This document shows positions 48,491-59,800 of a stretch of 64,000 nucleotides of DNA, in pieces. The stretch is taken from positions 55,844,730 to 55,908,729 of the forward strand of contig CANTUZ010000026.1 in the NCBI GenBank assembly GCA_947846985.1. The letters run 5' to 3'. Made by a program: the position numbers and the translations under genes. Under the pieces are notes generated by a model, which had not been told where the DNA came from, did no database searches, and saw only the letters and a program-made list of their open reading frames with translations. Positions within the stretch are counted from its first letter, which is position 1. The number at the start of each line of letters is the position of its first letter. Origin of the DNA: Fratercula arctica. Its lineage: Eukaryota; Chordata; Aves; Charadriiformes; Alcidae.

Positions 48491-48720
48491 ATGGGGAGAC
48501 GGCGGTGGCTGTGGCTGCAGCCCTGCCTGCTGTGGCTGGGCTGCCTGGCCCTCTGGGCTCAGGGAGCAGCCGGGCAACAAAAGCCGCCGCCGGCTCGCCC
48601 GGCGGGAGGAGCGGGCGGCATCTACCCCGCCGCCGCGTACCGGGAGGACGGGGCCCATCCCGCCGCCGCCGCCGCCGGCCGGGTCCGCAGGCGAGGAGGA
48701 CAGCAGGAGCTGCTCCGCGG
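48491..48720 (+). CDS. FBN2: FBN2 exon 1, coding part
   Basis: Encodes residues 1-76 and two bases of codon 77. [10 protein letters not shown] plus a hydrophobic stretch ending LWAQGAAG is a typical signal peptide. A Pro/Ala/Gly-rich segment follows, then [14 protein letters not shown] with the furin-type site at residues 64-67. Fibrillin pro-N-termini are cleaved at such a site before assembly. The exon ends CGCGG|GTAGGG. Confidence 0.95.
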
Positions 48721-51700
48721 GTAGGGACGCGCCGCCATCGAGCCCCCGCCTTCCGCACCCCCGGACCCCTTCCCCGCCGCCCCCCAGCCACCAGCACCCC
48801 CACACCACCCCCCTTCTGTCCCCCACCCCCCAAACCCCATCCCGCGGTCTCCCTTCCTGCCTGCGGTACCTCTGACCTTCCGGCCCCTTTATGCGACGAG
48901 GGGAGTCGTGTGGGTAATCGGTCTTGGGTGTTTTGTCCTCGGCTGTGAAATACGGTCTTTTAATTAGTGCGATTATATTAAAAGCAGACATGGTGTGGGG
49001 CTACGTTACAACTAGCAGATGTACCGTGTTGGGCTCTTCATTCAAGCGTGTTACAATATTAAGATGCTTTGGCATTCACTTTACTTTGGCTTCTACTGAG
49101 AAACTATTCAAAATCTGGGTTTTTTTTTTCTAATGTTTTGGGGAGTTCCTGATAATTTGAATTAGATTGTTAATCTGTATGGCCAGTCATCTCTTCTGTC
49201 TTGTGTCAGGCAGCAGCACGAAGCCAATTTTTACAGCAAGACTTCTAAGGCTGTATATGAATGCAGAGCCAAACTCATCCCTTGCATATCCTCAATAGTT
49301 CCACCAGGGATGAACGTGGCCTGCTGTTGCCTAGTCTGCCTCTCCTCTTTATACTAACCAGTGGAACTAATACAAAATAAAATGGCTTGGAACTTCTTGT
49401 AAGTGGAGGAAGACTTTATTTCTTTGGTGAGGATTTTTTTGTAGATGTCTTTGCTATACACTCTGTTTTTGGTTTCATGCGTCTGGTTTCTTCCCTTGTG
49501 TACACATAAAACTTTGGATTCTACTTACACTGATTTATATTTTCGCATATACATTTATTTGTTTGTCTTGTGTGACAGGCCAAATGTGTGTGGCTCTAGA
49601 TTCCATTCGTACTGTTGCCCTGGATGGAAAACTCTTCCTGGAGGAAATCAGTGCATTGTTCGTAAGTGTCTGACTTCAAGTTTCTACCGCCCTAGGGGTA
49701 ATAATAAAAATAAATATTCTTCTGTAAGTTATGGCTCCATTCAGTATGAGAAAAGAGAATTCAGTTCTGTCTTTTGCCTTATTTTTAAAAAGAAGAAAAA
49801 AGAAAAAAAGAATGATGGATTTACAGGTCCACGTTTCTTGTAATTGAAAGATTGGCGAATTGCTGTATTTTATTTGGTGTGTTCATAAGGGGTATGTCTC
49901 CAGTTTTTAAAAAGAAGAACTTCACAATGAAGGAAAAGGGGAAAAAACCTTCCATAAATCAAATACTCAACTACAGTAACAGGAAAAAACAGGCCAAAAA
50001 GTCTTGATATAAAGCACATCAGATCTGAAGTTTTGTGAAGCTTCTTTGCTAGGCTTGGAATTGCAATCAAATGGAAAACTTTTTTACATCTGGGGTGCGT
50101 ATTCTCTTGCCTGTCATTTTTAGTTGTGTTTTAATAGCTATAAAGCATGTAGACTTGGATTATATAGCTGGTCATAACAGGTACTCTGCTGACAGATGTG
50201 GCTGTTGACATGGCTTGGCAAAAAAAAAAAAAGGGGGGGGTGGGGGAAATCTGCTCAGTACTCTGGTTAGAAAACATTGTCTACCTAGAAAGGAAATGGA
50301 GAATTAAGTTGAATTTTCTGTGTGTTAGATAAAAGCTGGTACTAGACAACATGCTGCTTATAGTCCTTGAATTTTAATGTGAGTCTGTTCCCATTCATCC
50401 TAGTCTGTCACCGTCTCTTTTGCTAGTGAGTATGTTCAACTTCAGAATTCAGGTCCAAGAACATTCTGCCCTTTACGTAAGCAATGAAGGTCTTTGGAAT
50501 ACTCCATCTAACAAACTGCAGACATCCAGGACTAAACTAGGGAGGGATGGGTAGTAAGCCAAGATCTGCCAGACTTAAAGATGACTTTTGGGCTGTTGCT
50601 TTATGATTCAGGACTATCAGCCTGCTCACATCTATTTGTTTTACATGAGTGAATTTGCCTTGCTAGTATTTCTTATTGCACCACGTATCACCAATTTTCA
50701 TCTAAGATTGACCTAGCATTTCCTAGAAAACATTAACCATGTTATTCAGAGGAAGATGCTGGTATCAATGCCAATGTGGAATAAGAGGAACTCCTCAAAA
50801 TGTTTGGTTCACATTTATAATCTCTTTTAATAATGGCTTACTTAAATGTAAACCCGAGTTTTTAAAATGAATTTAGGCTGCCTAATGGATGGGGCTTTGA
50901 GCAGCCTGGTCTAGTGGGAGGTGTCCCTGCCCATGGCAGGAGGGTTGGAACTAGATGATATTTAAGGTCCCTTCCAACCCGAACCATTCTTATGATTCTA
51001 TAATACGCTGTTGATAGGTTTTTCAAATTCATCTGGGCATCTAGATTGAATGAAATCAGGGAGAGACAATGATTTTGGTACTTTCAGAAATCCTTATAAT
51101 TTACCCTTAAATTGTCACTCTTGGTGCCTCTTAGAGCTCAGTCTCAGGTCTCTTCACATCCAGAATAATCTTTGACTTATTATTAATTTATGTGTACAAA
51201 GGACATCTTTTAGCTTTTGTTTCCTTACTGGAGCTTCGTTGCAGCTCTCTAACGTTTGGTGGGTGAATCATTTTGCCAGACCATCTGTAAGATTGGCTGT
51301 GACACTTTCCTATTTGTATTTTTGGTGTAGGTTTAAGACCACAGATTTCTATGCACACATTAAACATTTGTTGAGGTGGTGGTCCCTCTAGCCAGAGCTG
51401 TTTAGCTGGAGAAAGCCTCCTGCACAGGATGATGGACAAGCTAGCAAACTTCTTATTGGAGATGTGCTGATTATAAATGGTGCAGATTGTAACTGGTGAT
51501 TTTAAAGTATTATTTCATGAAGAGAGATCTGTGAGCCAGTGGTAGGTCAACAGGAAACCATTCTGACCTTAGAGTGTTTTCAGTTGATAACGTGATGACG
51601 GTTGTTGGCGGTCTGTGACATATTTATGATTAAAAGTGATCTTTTATCTAAAAACCAAAGGTCTGGTTGAGTTTACTTTTTCTTTAAATAAAATAAACTG

Positions 51701-52433
51701 TACTGATGAAAGCATATTTAGAAAATGCTTTCAGCTATATGGCTTTCAGTTGATAAAAAGTTATTCCCTAACAGATAATAAACTAACAAAATGGTCTAAA
51801 TGTAGACCTTGCTCAGTCAAGAGGTTGAGCTATGTTGTATAAAGATGGACAGAACAGTGATGTAAGGAAAACAGCCCGGTTCCCTGTGGTTGTCAAGTGC
51901 TCTAAATCCGAGTCCCTTTTCTCACTTTTACATCTGCTAATGGAAAAAGTATTTCATATCAGTCAGTGGTATGTCTCTAATTTCAGCTGAATAGCGAAAT
52001 CCCACAAACTCCTTCAACTCTCATGCCTTCACATTTAGGGCATAGTTGTAGAGGAATTTCATGATAAATGTAGATGATCTGCATTCCATCTTTCTGATGC
52101 CTGATGTGTGGTGTCAATGGACCACTAATGTGGCTTTGTCTACGCTCTCATAAAGAAAATGTGGCCTTTATAGGTGTATATCAAGGAGGATGCGGGTTTA
52201 CAAAATTTGATCTGGTTTGGTCATGTTTGACATCAGTACAGAGCTCCTGATTTGGTGGAGAAAGGGTAAAAGGGAGCATGTAAATTTCACAGGCATCATA
52301 TTTGAATTCTGTAACAGGGCAAGAAAACAATTTGCCTCCTTATGGGAGTTGTGTCTCATTTATGCATGTTTTCCTAAGTCAGAAGTGGAGCACAAACATT
52401 CTGGGAAAGGTTTCATCTCTGCTTTCTTTCTTT

Positions 52434-52468
<35 letters not shown>

Positions 52469-55400
52469 TGTATATATATATGGCCAGGTGGGGTTTTTTT
52501 CCCATTTCTTTTAATGTATATAGACAGGTTTTTTAGGTAGTCGGTATATTCTTGGCAGATTATTTACCGGAGGCATTTGTTGCCCTTCAGTGGAGATGTG
52601 CTTCCAGATTCTGTCAAAACCCCAAAGTTATTTACAAAGAAACTGTGATTCTTGCTTGTTTTTTTGCTTTACAAGTTGTCTCTTGCAAGATAAGTGATTT
52701 TTGAGGTCTTCCTGTGCCATACTGCCTCTTAATGTTTCAGGCTGTCTTTTGGTGCATTTGCTAATCCTGCTAGATGTATTCATTTGGATCTCCTGTAGAA
52801 TCCGGATTTAGCCTTTAACTTATTTCTGGTTGCCTTGTGCAATGAAGCTCCCTTATCTGGTGAGCGAGAAGGGATGGTGCAACTTTGATGCATCAGGGGA
52901 CAGCAGCATGGCATGCACGTTATGCACACAGAGTGTGGTGTGGACAGGCTTCCCTGAGATTTTCATAAAGTCAGTTTCTAAATGACAACGTGGAAATATT
53001 TGAGTATAGAAAACTATATTTAGGGAAAATTACAAAAGCCCAATGTGTGGACATTGACTTCCCACAAAACAGCTTTGTGTAAAGGATGTATCTCTTAGAA
53101 AAGAGACCCTAAAATGCCTCTAAACCAGCAATTATAAGAGAGAAGCCATACCATAAACTGGCGTTTATGATCTATATTGTTTGTATTCATTCAAATCTTG
53201 GATTCTTGGTACAGTTTTCTACAGGTCTTGTGGTCTAAAATGTATAATCATAATTTTACATTACTTGTGTAATAGGGTGGTATTTCTAATTAGGGAAAGA
53301 GTTGATTGTCTGGTTTCAGTGGTCAGACCGGTGTTTGAATATGCCATATTCAATTCTGTTTTCCTTTAAACTTGTCAGAGATACTGATTACACCAAAATT
53401 CGGTTTGCTTTATTTAACTTACAGTTAGTTTCACATGTGTATTAACCGTCCCAATGAACTGTGCATTCAAGTGGGTTTTGTTTTTATTTATTTATTTAAG
53501 ACTAAGGTTACTGTTAATCACTGTCTTTAATTGTGTTTTTCCTCAGCGATTTGTAGAAATAGCTGTGGTGATGGATTTTGTTCCCGTCCTAACATGTGCA
53601 CTTGTGCAAGTGGACAAATATCACCTACTTGTGGATCGAAATCTAGTAAGGACATACTATATTTATTTTCATTAGAGATTTCATTTTAAGTAATTCTCTT
53701 TGAGTATCAACTCAAAAATAGCTACTGTGTAAATTCTTTAAAAATAACTTGTCATTACTGCATACACGCGTGTAACTTACACTTTGGTATATCTCTAGTT
53801 TTTGATAAAGTTTGATATACTATGTGTGCATGTTTACTCTGTGTGACAAATGGAAAAAAATATGTGTTTAAAGCGATAAGCAAGTTTAAATATAAATGTC
53901 TGCGGTATTAACATTTTTGAGTCCGTTTTCCTAAGAAATATAGATCATACAGCCTTTAAGATAGTTAAAAGCTCTAAGTTGCTAAGTATAGTAATGGAAA
54001 ACTCTAAAAATCAACTTTTCATGGTTGCTTTTAAATTAATGGTTGTCTGATAGCTACAGCTTGGATGGCTTAGGTTTCAAGAACACCTGGGTGTACACTT
54101 AAATACATAGTGTATATTGTACGAAACTTATGTCTACTTTCAGACGTCTCATTTTTTGTCCACGTTTGCTTCCCAATGTGATGTTTTTGCCTGACGCTGG
54201 TGTCTCCCTGCAGTACAACAGTGCAGCATCAGGTGCATGAATGGGGGCACCTGCACGGACGACCGGTGCCAGTGCCAGAAGGGCTACGTGGGAACTTACT
54301 GTGGCCAGCGTAAGTAACTGCTCTGCTGCATCTAAAACTAAGTCCATGTTAAGTCCTGCAGGTTGGCCTTCTTTCTTTAGGTAGGGCAGGAAGATAAAAA
54401 AGCCAATTTGCTGACATACAATGAAGTGTCCGTGAGCAATGTAATGCTGTTTTGAGGTATAGCATGTAGCTGAAAGTCAGTTCATGCATGAAGTGCATTT
54501 GTGTTGTCTACAAATTAGGGATCGAATTCAACAAATAGTTTTGGAAAATCCTTGGGGAGCAATGGCTGTATATATCCCACTCTCTTTTTCTTACCAGATG
54601 ATCACTAATTTTTCATTCTCTTTGGCAAAGTTTCTGCATCTCCAAAGAACAGCCTAACTGCTAGGTTAAAGCATGTTTTTCTGTTTTCTGCTTGACTAAG
54701 GAAAATGATTAAATACAGTTCAAGCTTTTGGATACCTTTCTGGTTTGGCAGACAAACTAGAAAGTCAATTATTTGCACAGCTCTACCTATCACAGTACAG
54801 TGTTTACAAGCTATACAAATTTAGCAAACAGTAAAAATCACTAAAGGCTGCAGGGATGAAGAAAGACCCGTAGTGTATTCTGAGGCCAGCTGGCTACTAA
54901 TTAGCTGAGAAATTAATTGCTGAAAGTAGTCTGCAGGAACTAGAGACAAACAAAAGGCAGCTAGGTTAAGAGTAGTTAGACTGACTAGTGTGGAAGAATA
55001 TCCTTTTGTCTTAGTTGTTTTTGGAAGTGCTGGAGACCAATCTTGTTCTTGCTTTAGTTCTACCTCGGTACAAATCTCTAAAATTTTAGGTAATAATTGT
55101 AGTCCTAAAATGTGACCCCAGTCACAGTCAGATTTACGTTTAAGGGTTGGTGGCCCCTTCCTGTTTATTTCAAAGTCAACACCTGAATGCTCTCAGAGGG
55201 AGCATACCTCAGGTGAATAAATGAAAATTTGATTGAATTTGTTTTCAAGCAGTCACTCTAAAGCAACCCAGAAAAATCTGAACAAACTGTGGAGGCTGGT
55301 CTCAGTGTATAGGATAGTTAAAATTTCAAGTAAGATTGAGTACTTGTCTTCTAGAGACAGTGTGGAATAAATGTCTGAAAAATTTAAATACGTCTTTAAT

Positions 55401-56816
55401 TTTTTTACTAAAATGTAATTGTGTCGCAAATCTGCTGAAGGTAATTGTCACACTGAAGTATCATTGTCTGTTAATTCAGTAATGTAACACATGCAGACAG
55501 GTATCTTCATTTTATGCATAAGATATGTATTCTCAGGAAAAAGTAATTCTGTTTCCTGGTTCTTGATAAGAAGTAAGGCTTTACACATTTCCACATAACA
55601 GTATATTATGTGTTCCCCATAGTGATATAGGAAGCACGTGTACGTTTTTTCCAGTTTGAAATATTTACCTTTTCTAGGTTGCTGAGGTGCTTTGCACTGG
55701 ACACTCAAATATATTGCAAATGTCACCTTCCAACTGGGGAGACCTGTGTAGGAAGGCAGCCTAGAGACTTCTAGACCAAAATCTCTTTGTTGTTGTTCAG
55801 AGACACTTAAAAATGGTGGGGCTGTCCTTTAAGGTGAAATACTTCGATTTGGAACGTGTGCTAGTTCTGAACAAGGCTATAGATCCTGGAAACAATGAGC
55901 CTGAAAATAGACAGAATTAGCTAGTTAAAGCTCTCTTTTAATGGTATTTTTCAACCTTGCTGAAGAACTGTCTTCCTTTCAAACAGAGAGGATTTCAGTT
56001 GTTTTCGCAGGAGGCTTTGTTCTTCATTCATGCCATTGATAAATAGCATGAGTGGGTGCTCCGAAGTCCCACAGCTGTAAAGTACCTTCTCCATCTATGT
56101 ATACTGTCGATTTATACTCCCCCCAAATCATATTACTTCTTGTTGGGATCTTGTAGAAAACACAGTTTTTGAAGGTACTTAAAGATGAGTTAAACCAGCG
56201 ATTCTTTTCCCTTCCTCTGAGCATCACTTCTTCTGTCAGCAGTATCAACTCTGAGAACTGGGTTCTCTGTCTCTCGGGCTCCCCAAGCCTCCTTTATTGA
56301 AATGTTGCTGTTGTGACTGAATAGCACAACTTAATATGCTCAAAAACCCTCAAAATAGTTGATTTTTTTATCTCCTAACTTCAGTGGTGGATATAAGTTT
56401 TTATGATTAGTGACTAGAGCTGCACAACTGTTTAAAAATATCTGTAAGTTAAACATCTGCTAAGAATATGTGGTGAATGTGATTAATTAAACAGCTGCTT
56501 GCAATTAGCATTAAACAGGTGCTAATGGAATTTGGGCTAATGGAATTTGACTTGAACAATCATTATTGCTGGTGGTGATGGGTAGGAAGGATTTTGATCT
56601 TCAAGTCCAGAAAGACTTAGAGCAGTTGAGAGGAAAAAAATATTTTTTAATACTGTATGTGGTATTCTTTGAAATATCATTACTATAACATTTAAAACTT
56701 TTTTTTTTTGTTAATTAAAGCTGTCTGTGAAAATGGCTGCCAGAATGGAGGACGGTGTATTGGACCTAATCGCTGTGCATGTGTCTATGGATTTACTGGC
56801 CCTCAGTGTGAAAGAG
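48491..56816 (+). CDS. FBN2: Fibrillin-2, 5' part: exons 1-5 of a longer gene
   Basis: Joined exons 48491-48720, 49579-49661, 53547-53645, 54214-54309 and 56721-56816 give 604 coding bases (201 codons plus one base), continuing beyond the window. Fibrillin-2 is a secreted extracellular-matrix glycoprotein that assembles into microfibrils in elastic tissue and limits TGF-beta/BMP activity. Fibrillins are about 2900 residues, so roughly 7% is here. Order: signal peptide (about 1-28), variable Pro/Ala-rich segment, furin-type site RVRR (64-67), four-cysteine fibrillin unique N-terminal segment (about 78-104), then three six-cysteine EGF-like domains. FBN2 rather than FBN1 is supported by [28 protein letters not shown] and [20 protein letters not shown]. 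No frameshift or stop, and all junctions are GT/AG. The ATG has A at -3 and G at +4, and an in-frame stop at 48248-48250 lies upstream. Confidence 0.97.
48721..49578 (+). other. FBN2: FBN2 intron 1 (858 bp)
   Basis: GTAGGG donor and TGTGACAG acceptor. The first 200 bases continue the CpG island, with C-rich CCACCCCCC runs; the rest is AT-rich. No gene or repeat was recognised inside. Confidence 0.9.
49579..49661 (+). CDS. FBN2: FBN2 exon 2
   Basis: 83 nt, residues 77-104. It carries the four-cysteine fibrillin unique N-terminal segment ([16 protein letters not shown], then GGNQCIV), which takes part in head-to-tail assembly of fibrillin molecules. Acceptor TGACAG|GCC and donor GTTC|GTAAGT. 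The phase joins exon 1 as CGC GG/G CCA and exon 3 as C/CG. Confidence 0.96.
50220..50246 (+). repeat. poly(A)-poly(G) homopurine tract
   Basis: About 13 A followed by eight G, one T and five G. It is the same layout as the tract at 24099-24122. Confidence 0.9.
50880..51003 (+). mobile_element. Short CR1 3' end in FBN2 intron 2
   Basis: GATGGGGCTTTGAGCAGCCT, GGTCTAGTGGGAGGTGTCCC and TGCCCATGGCAGGAGGGTTG, then AGGTCCCTTCCAACC and a TTCTTATGATTCTATAAT tail. This is the last about 120 bp of a common avian CR1, same strand as FBN2. Confidence 0.93.
52422..52481 (+). repeat. Compound poly(T)-(TG)n-(TA)n microsatellite
   Basis: A CTTTCTTTC lead-in, about 25 T, then about seven TG units, then five TA units, within FBN2 intron 2. 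Probably length-variable. Confidence 0.95.
53547..53645 (+). CDS. FBN2: FBN2 exon 3 (EGF-like domain 1)
   Basis: 99 nt, residues 105-137. It encodes one EGF-like domain with six cysteines ([18 protein letters not shown], then a final C after SGQISPT). It lacks the DxDE calcium-binding start, as expected for the first fibrillin EGF domains. Acceptor CCTCAG|CG and donor TCTA|GTAAGG. The phase-1 symmetrical exon equals one domain. Confidence 0.97.
53646..54213 (+). other. FBN2: FBN2 intron 3 (568 bp)
   Basis: GTAAGG donor and TCTCCCTGCAG acceptor. AT-rich, with nothing else recognised. Confidence 0.9.
54214..54309 (+). CDS. FBN2: FBN2 exon 4 (EGF-like domain 2)
   Basis: 96 nt, residues 138-169. 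A six-cysteine EGF-like domain: [26 protein letters not shown]. The GC content is higher than in the neighbouring exons. Acceptor CTGCAG|TA and donor CAGC|GTAAGT. Phase 1. Confidence 0.97.
54310..56720 (+). other. FBN2: FBN2 intron 4 (2411 bp)
   Basis: GTAAGT donor; the acceptor TTGTTAATTAAAG follows a T-rich run. No gene or clear repeat was recognised. A GCTAATGGAATTT duplication lies near 56520-56550. Confidence 0.88.
56721..56816 (+). CDS. FBN2: FBN2 exon 5 (EGF-like domain 3)
   Basis: 96 nt, residues 170-201. A six-cysteine EGF-like domain: [26 protein letters not shown]. Acceptor TTAAAG|CT is weak (AAAG) but sits behind a long T-run. Donor AGAG|GTAAAA. The next fibrillin exon starts the hybrid/TB-type region and is not in the window. 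Confidence 0.97.
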
Positions 56817-59800
56817 GTAAAAGAAATAAATAAGGAAGGAAATTATGAGCGGTTCTATCCAACAATACAGTATGTACATATTTTATGCTGTGCATTTTCT
56901 GGCTGAGCCAGCAGGCTTCCAGTAAACCATTTATTATTTATAATTTTAGAAAGTGCCTTCCTTTTTAGTCTGGTATCCACATTTCAGCTTGGCAAGTACA
57001 AAGCCGTCACAATTGGTAGGAATTTGAGCAAATTTAGGCTGCTTATTTTGTTCATATAATAGTTAAAACATGAACTCTCAGCTACATGATATAACATTAC
57101 AGCAAAAAATTATGATAGTGTTAGAATTGCGTAAATGTAACTAATTAAGGATTGTTTTTCTGTATAACATCTCTTTCATAAGAGGAACCTGGGGAGTTAC
57201 TTGCTTTGGTTAGTTCTATCCTAAAGGAGAATCCAGAGATAGAGTGAAAAACTAACCAGCCGCCATAACACAGGTGAACACAGATCAGTTCTTAAACCCA
57301 CTCTTATTCAAGGAAACATCTTAGACTTGGCTTAATTTATATTTTTTTTCATGAACTGGGGACTCAACTACAGTTTTATTGTAAAATTTTATGGAGAAGT
57401 CCCTCAGCCTTCTTTCATGGGCTTAGAGATACTGACTAAGTCAGTTTTAATGATGCTGAACAAAACATTTTTAGGGTTACACTATGTGATTAGCACACAA
57501 ATAATTAATGCACTAAGTCCATATATAATCATTTACAATAAACCTGCTTCCACTTTTTAGTAAATCAGAGCATTGTTTGTATTGTGAAACCAGGACTGGA
57601 AGTACAGTAATGTTGAACAGGTCAACATTAGATATAATTGTAGAACGTATTCTGTGTGCATCAAACTGACAAGTGTAACCCAAAAAACTGTCTATCTAGA
57701 GTGTATTTTTAATGAGTGGATACAGTGAGGAATGCTTATCAAAACAATAATGTACATACTCCTTAGTATGAAGTTTTAAGAATAATCAAAGGTGATGCTG
57801 AAGAGCTTAGCAGAAATATTCTTTGTCTTCAAGTTGTTGTGTTTGTGAATACATCTTCTTATCAAATAGGGTACTGAAGAACTGAGCAATCATAGTGTAA
57901 AATGCAGAGTACTAGTATGCATTGTTATCTTAGTCCTTTAAAATGTACAGAAGATTGTCAATACTAAAAATGGGGATGGGATCATTTGCATTAGTAGAAA
58001 ATAGAAAGTCACATTCTTAATTCGCATTAGGAGTGGACGAGACACCCACTCAGGGTGGGTGTAGTAGACTTCTTAGATCAATGAAATAATTTAAATCAGA
58101 AAGGACCTCCACAGGCCATCTAGTCCAAAACCTGCTCAAAGCAGGTCTAATCAGATCAGCCTGCTCAGGTCCGTGTCCTGTCAGGTTTTGAACGCCTTCA
58201 AGGATGGAGATTCCAAAACATCTCTGGACAACCTGTTCCAGTATTTGACCAATCTCCTGGTAAAAAATAAAATAAAATAAAATCCTAATATCTAATCACA
58301 ATTTTGCGTGTTCCAACTTCTATTGCCTCTTGTCTGATTGCTGTGGGCCTCCCAGAAGAGTCTGGCTTCAATTTCTCTGTATCCTCTGAACAGGCAGCAA
58401 TTGTTACAGGCAGCAATAAAGTCGCCTTGAAACCTTCCCTTCTTAGGGCTGAGTGAACTCAGGCTCCTCAGCTTCTCCACACAGGGCAAGTTCTACAGCT
58501 CCCTGACCAGTTCGGTGGCCCTCCCCTGGATGTCCTTCAGTATGTCCATTTCTTTCTTGTATTGGGAGTCCAAAGCTGGACACAGTACTCTGATGCAGTG
58601 TTAGAAGTGCCAAATGGAGGTGGAGGACCACTTTCCTGAACTGGATGCTATGCTCATCCTGATACAGCCCATGCAGCTGGCCTTCTCTACTGCAAGGGTA
58701 CACTGCTGCTTCATATTGTCTACTAGGACCCCATAATCCCTTTCTCACCTGCTTCACAGACAGTTAGCTTCCAGCCTATGTTGTTCCATCAGGTTACTCC
58801 ATGCCAGATGTGAGACTTCTTTTGTCTTTCTTAACTTGATGAGATAACTGTCTGCCCTTTTCTTCTAAGCTGTCCAGATGACTCTGAGTTGCAGCCTTTC
58901 CCTCCAGCATATTGACTGGTGCCCCAAATTTGGTGTCACCTGCAATCTTGCTGAGAGTGCACTCTTGTACCATCACCCAGGTGGTTAATGAAGACATTAA
59001 ACTGTTATTTGTCCCAGTAGTCATCCCCGAGGGACTGCAGTACTTTCCTAGCCTTTGACTGGACTTTGCTGATCGCAACTCTTTGAGCCTGCAGTCCAGC
59101 CAATTTTCCACTCGCTTTATCTATTATTCACTTATTCAGCCTGTATCTCACCGTCCAAAGTCTCTCTGTGGGAGCCTGTCTCAAAAGCCTTCCTCAAGTC
59201 AAGTGACATCCCTTACCCTCTCCTTGTCCTGGGCACCAGCGACCTCAGGGTTGAAAGCAGTGTTGACATTTGTCCTTGGTAAACTCATGCTGGTGGCTCC
59301 CAAACACCTTCTTGTCATTCGTGTGTTTAGAAATGGCTTCTGAAGGGAATCCAGTGGAATTCTCTGTTTCAAATACAGCTCTGATGTGGTCAAAGCTGTA
59401 TAGATACTTTGAAAATATCTTGCACCATTTTTTTACATTTGTTGACTGTGAAATGGAAATAATTTCCATGTAGATGAAGGAAATAACTAAACCAAACACT
59501 GAAAAAGCAGGAGTTCCTATTTGCTATCCCGGGCTGTTTTGTATACCCACTAGATGTCACAAGCAACAGAGAAATGTAAAGGATGAATTTGTTTCTTTGT
59601 TTCTAATTGCTTGTCACTTTCATTCTTAAAACCAGATTTATGGACTTCGTTTCATCACTGTTGGTTTAGGTTTTTGCTGTTACATGTTACATCCATCCCA
59701 TTCTCTGTAGTTGCTTCTTATGAACCAAGCACAAGGACTCAAATCTTTTAAATTTTGCTAAGTTGGGAAATAGGAAGCGTCATTTTATTAAAAACTCTGT

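Larger units (their letters stand above)
49662..53546 (+). other. FBN2: FBN2 intron 2 (3885 bp)
   Basis: GTAAGT donor and TTTTTCCTCAG acceptor. It contains a CR1 3' end at 50880-51003, a poly(A)-poly(G) tract at 50220-50246 and a T/TG/TA tract at 52422-52481. No additional exon was recognised. Confidence 0.9.

Noticed and set aside
47457..48991. Several 110-300-codon frames on both strands in the CpG island
   Set aside because: Pro/Arg/Ala/Gly-rich frames typical of GC-rich DNA without stops. Only the frame at 48491 has a signal peptide and joins the fibrillin exons.
52217..52540. 107-codon frame in FBN2 intron 2
   Set aside because: It is open only because it crosses the poly-T/TG/TA microsatellite (Phe and Val/Cys runs).
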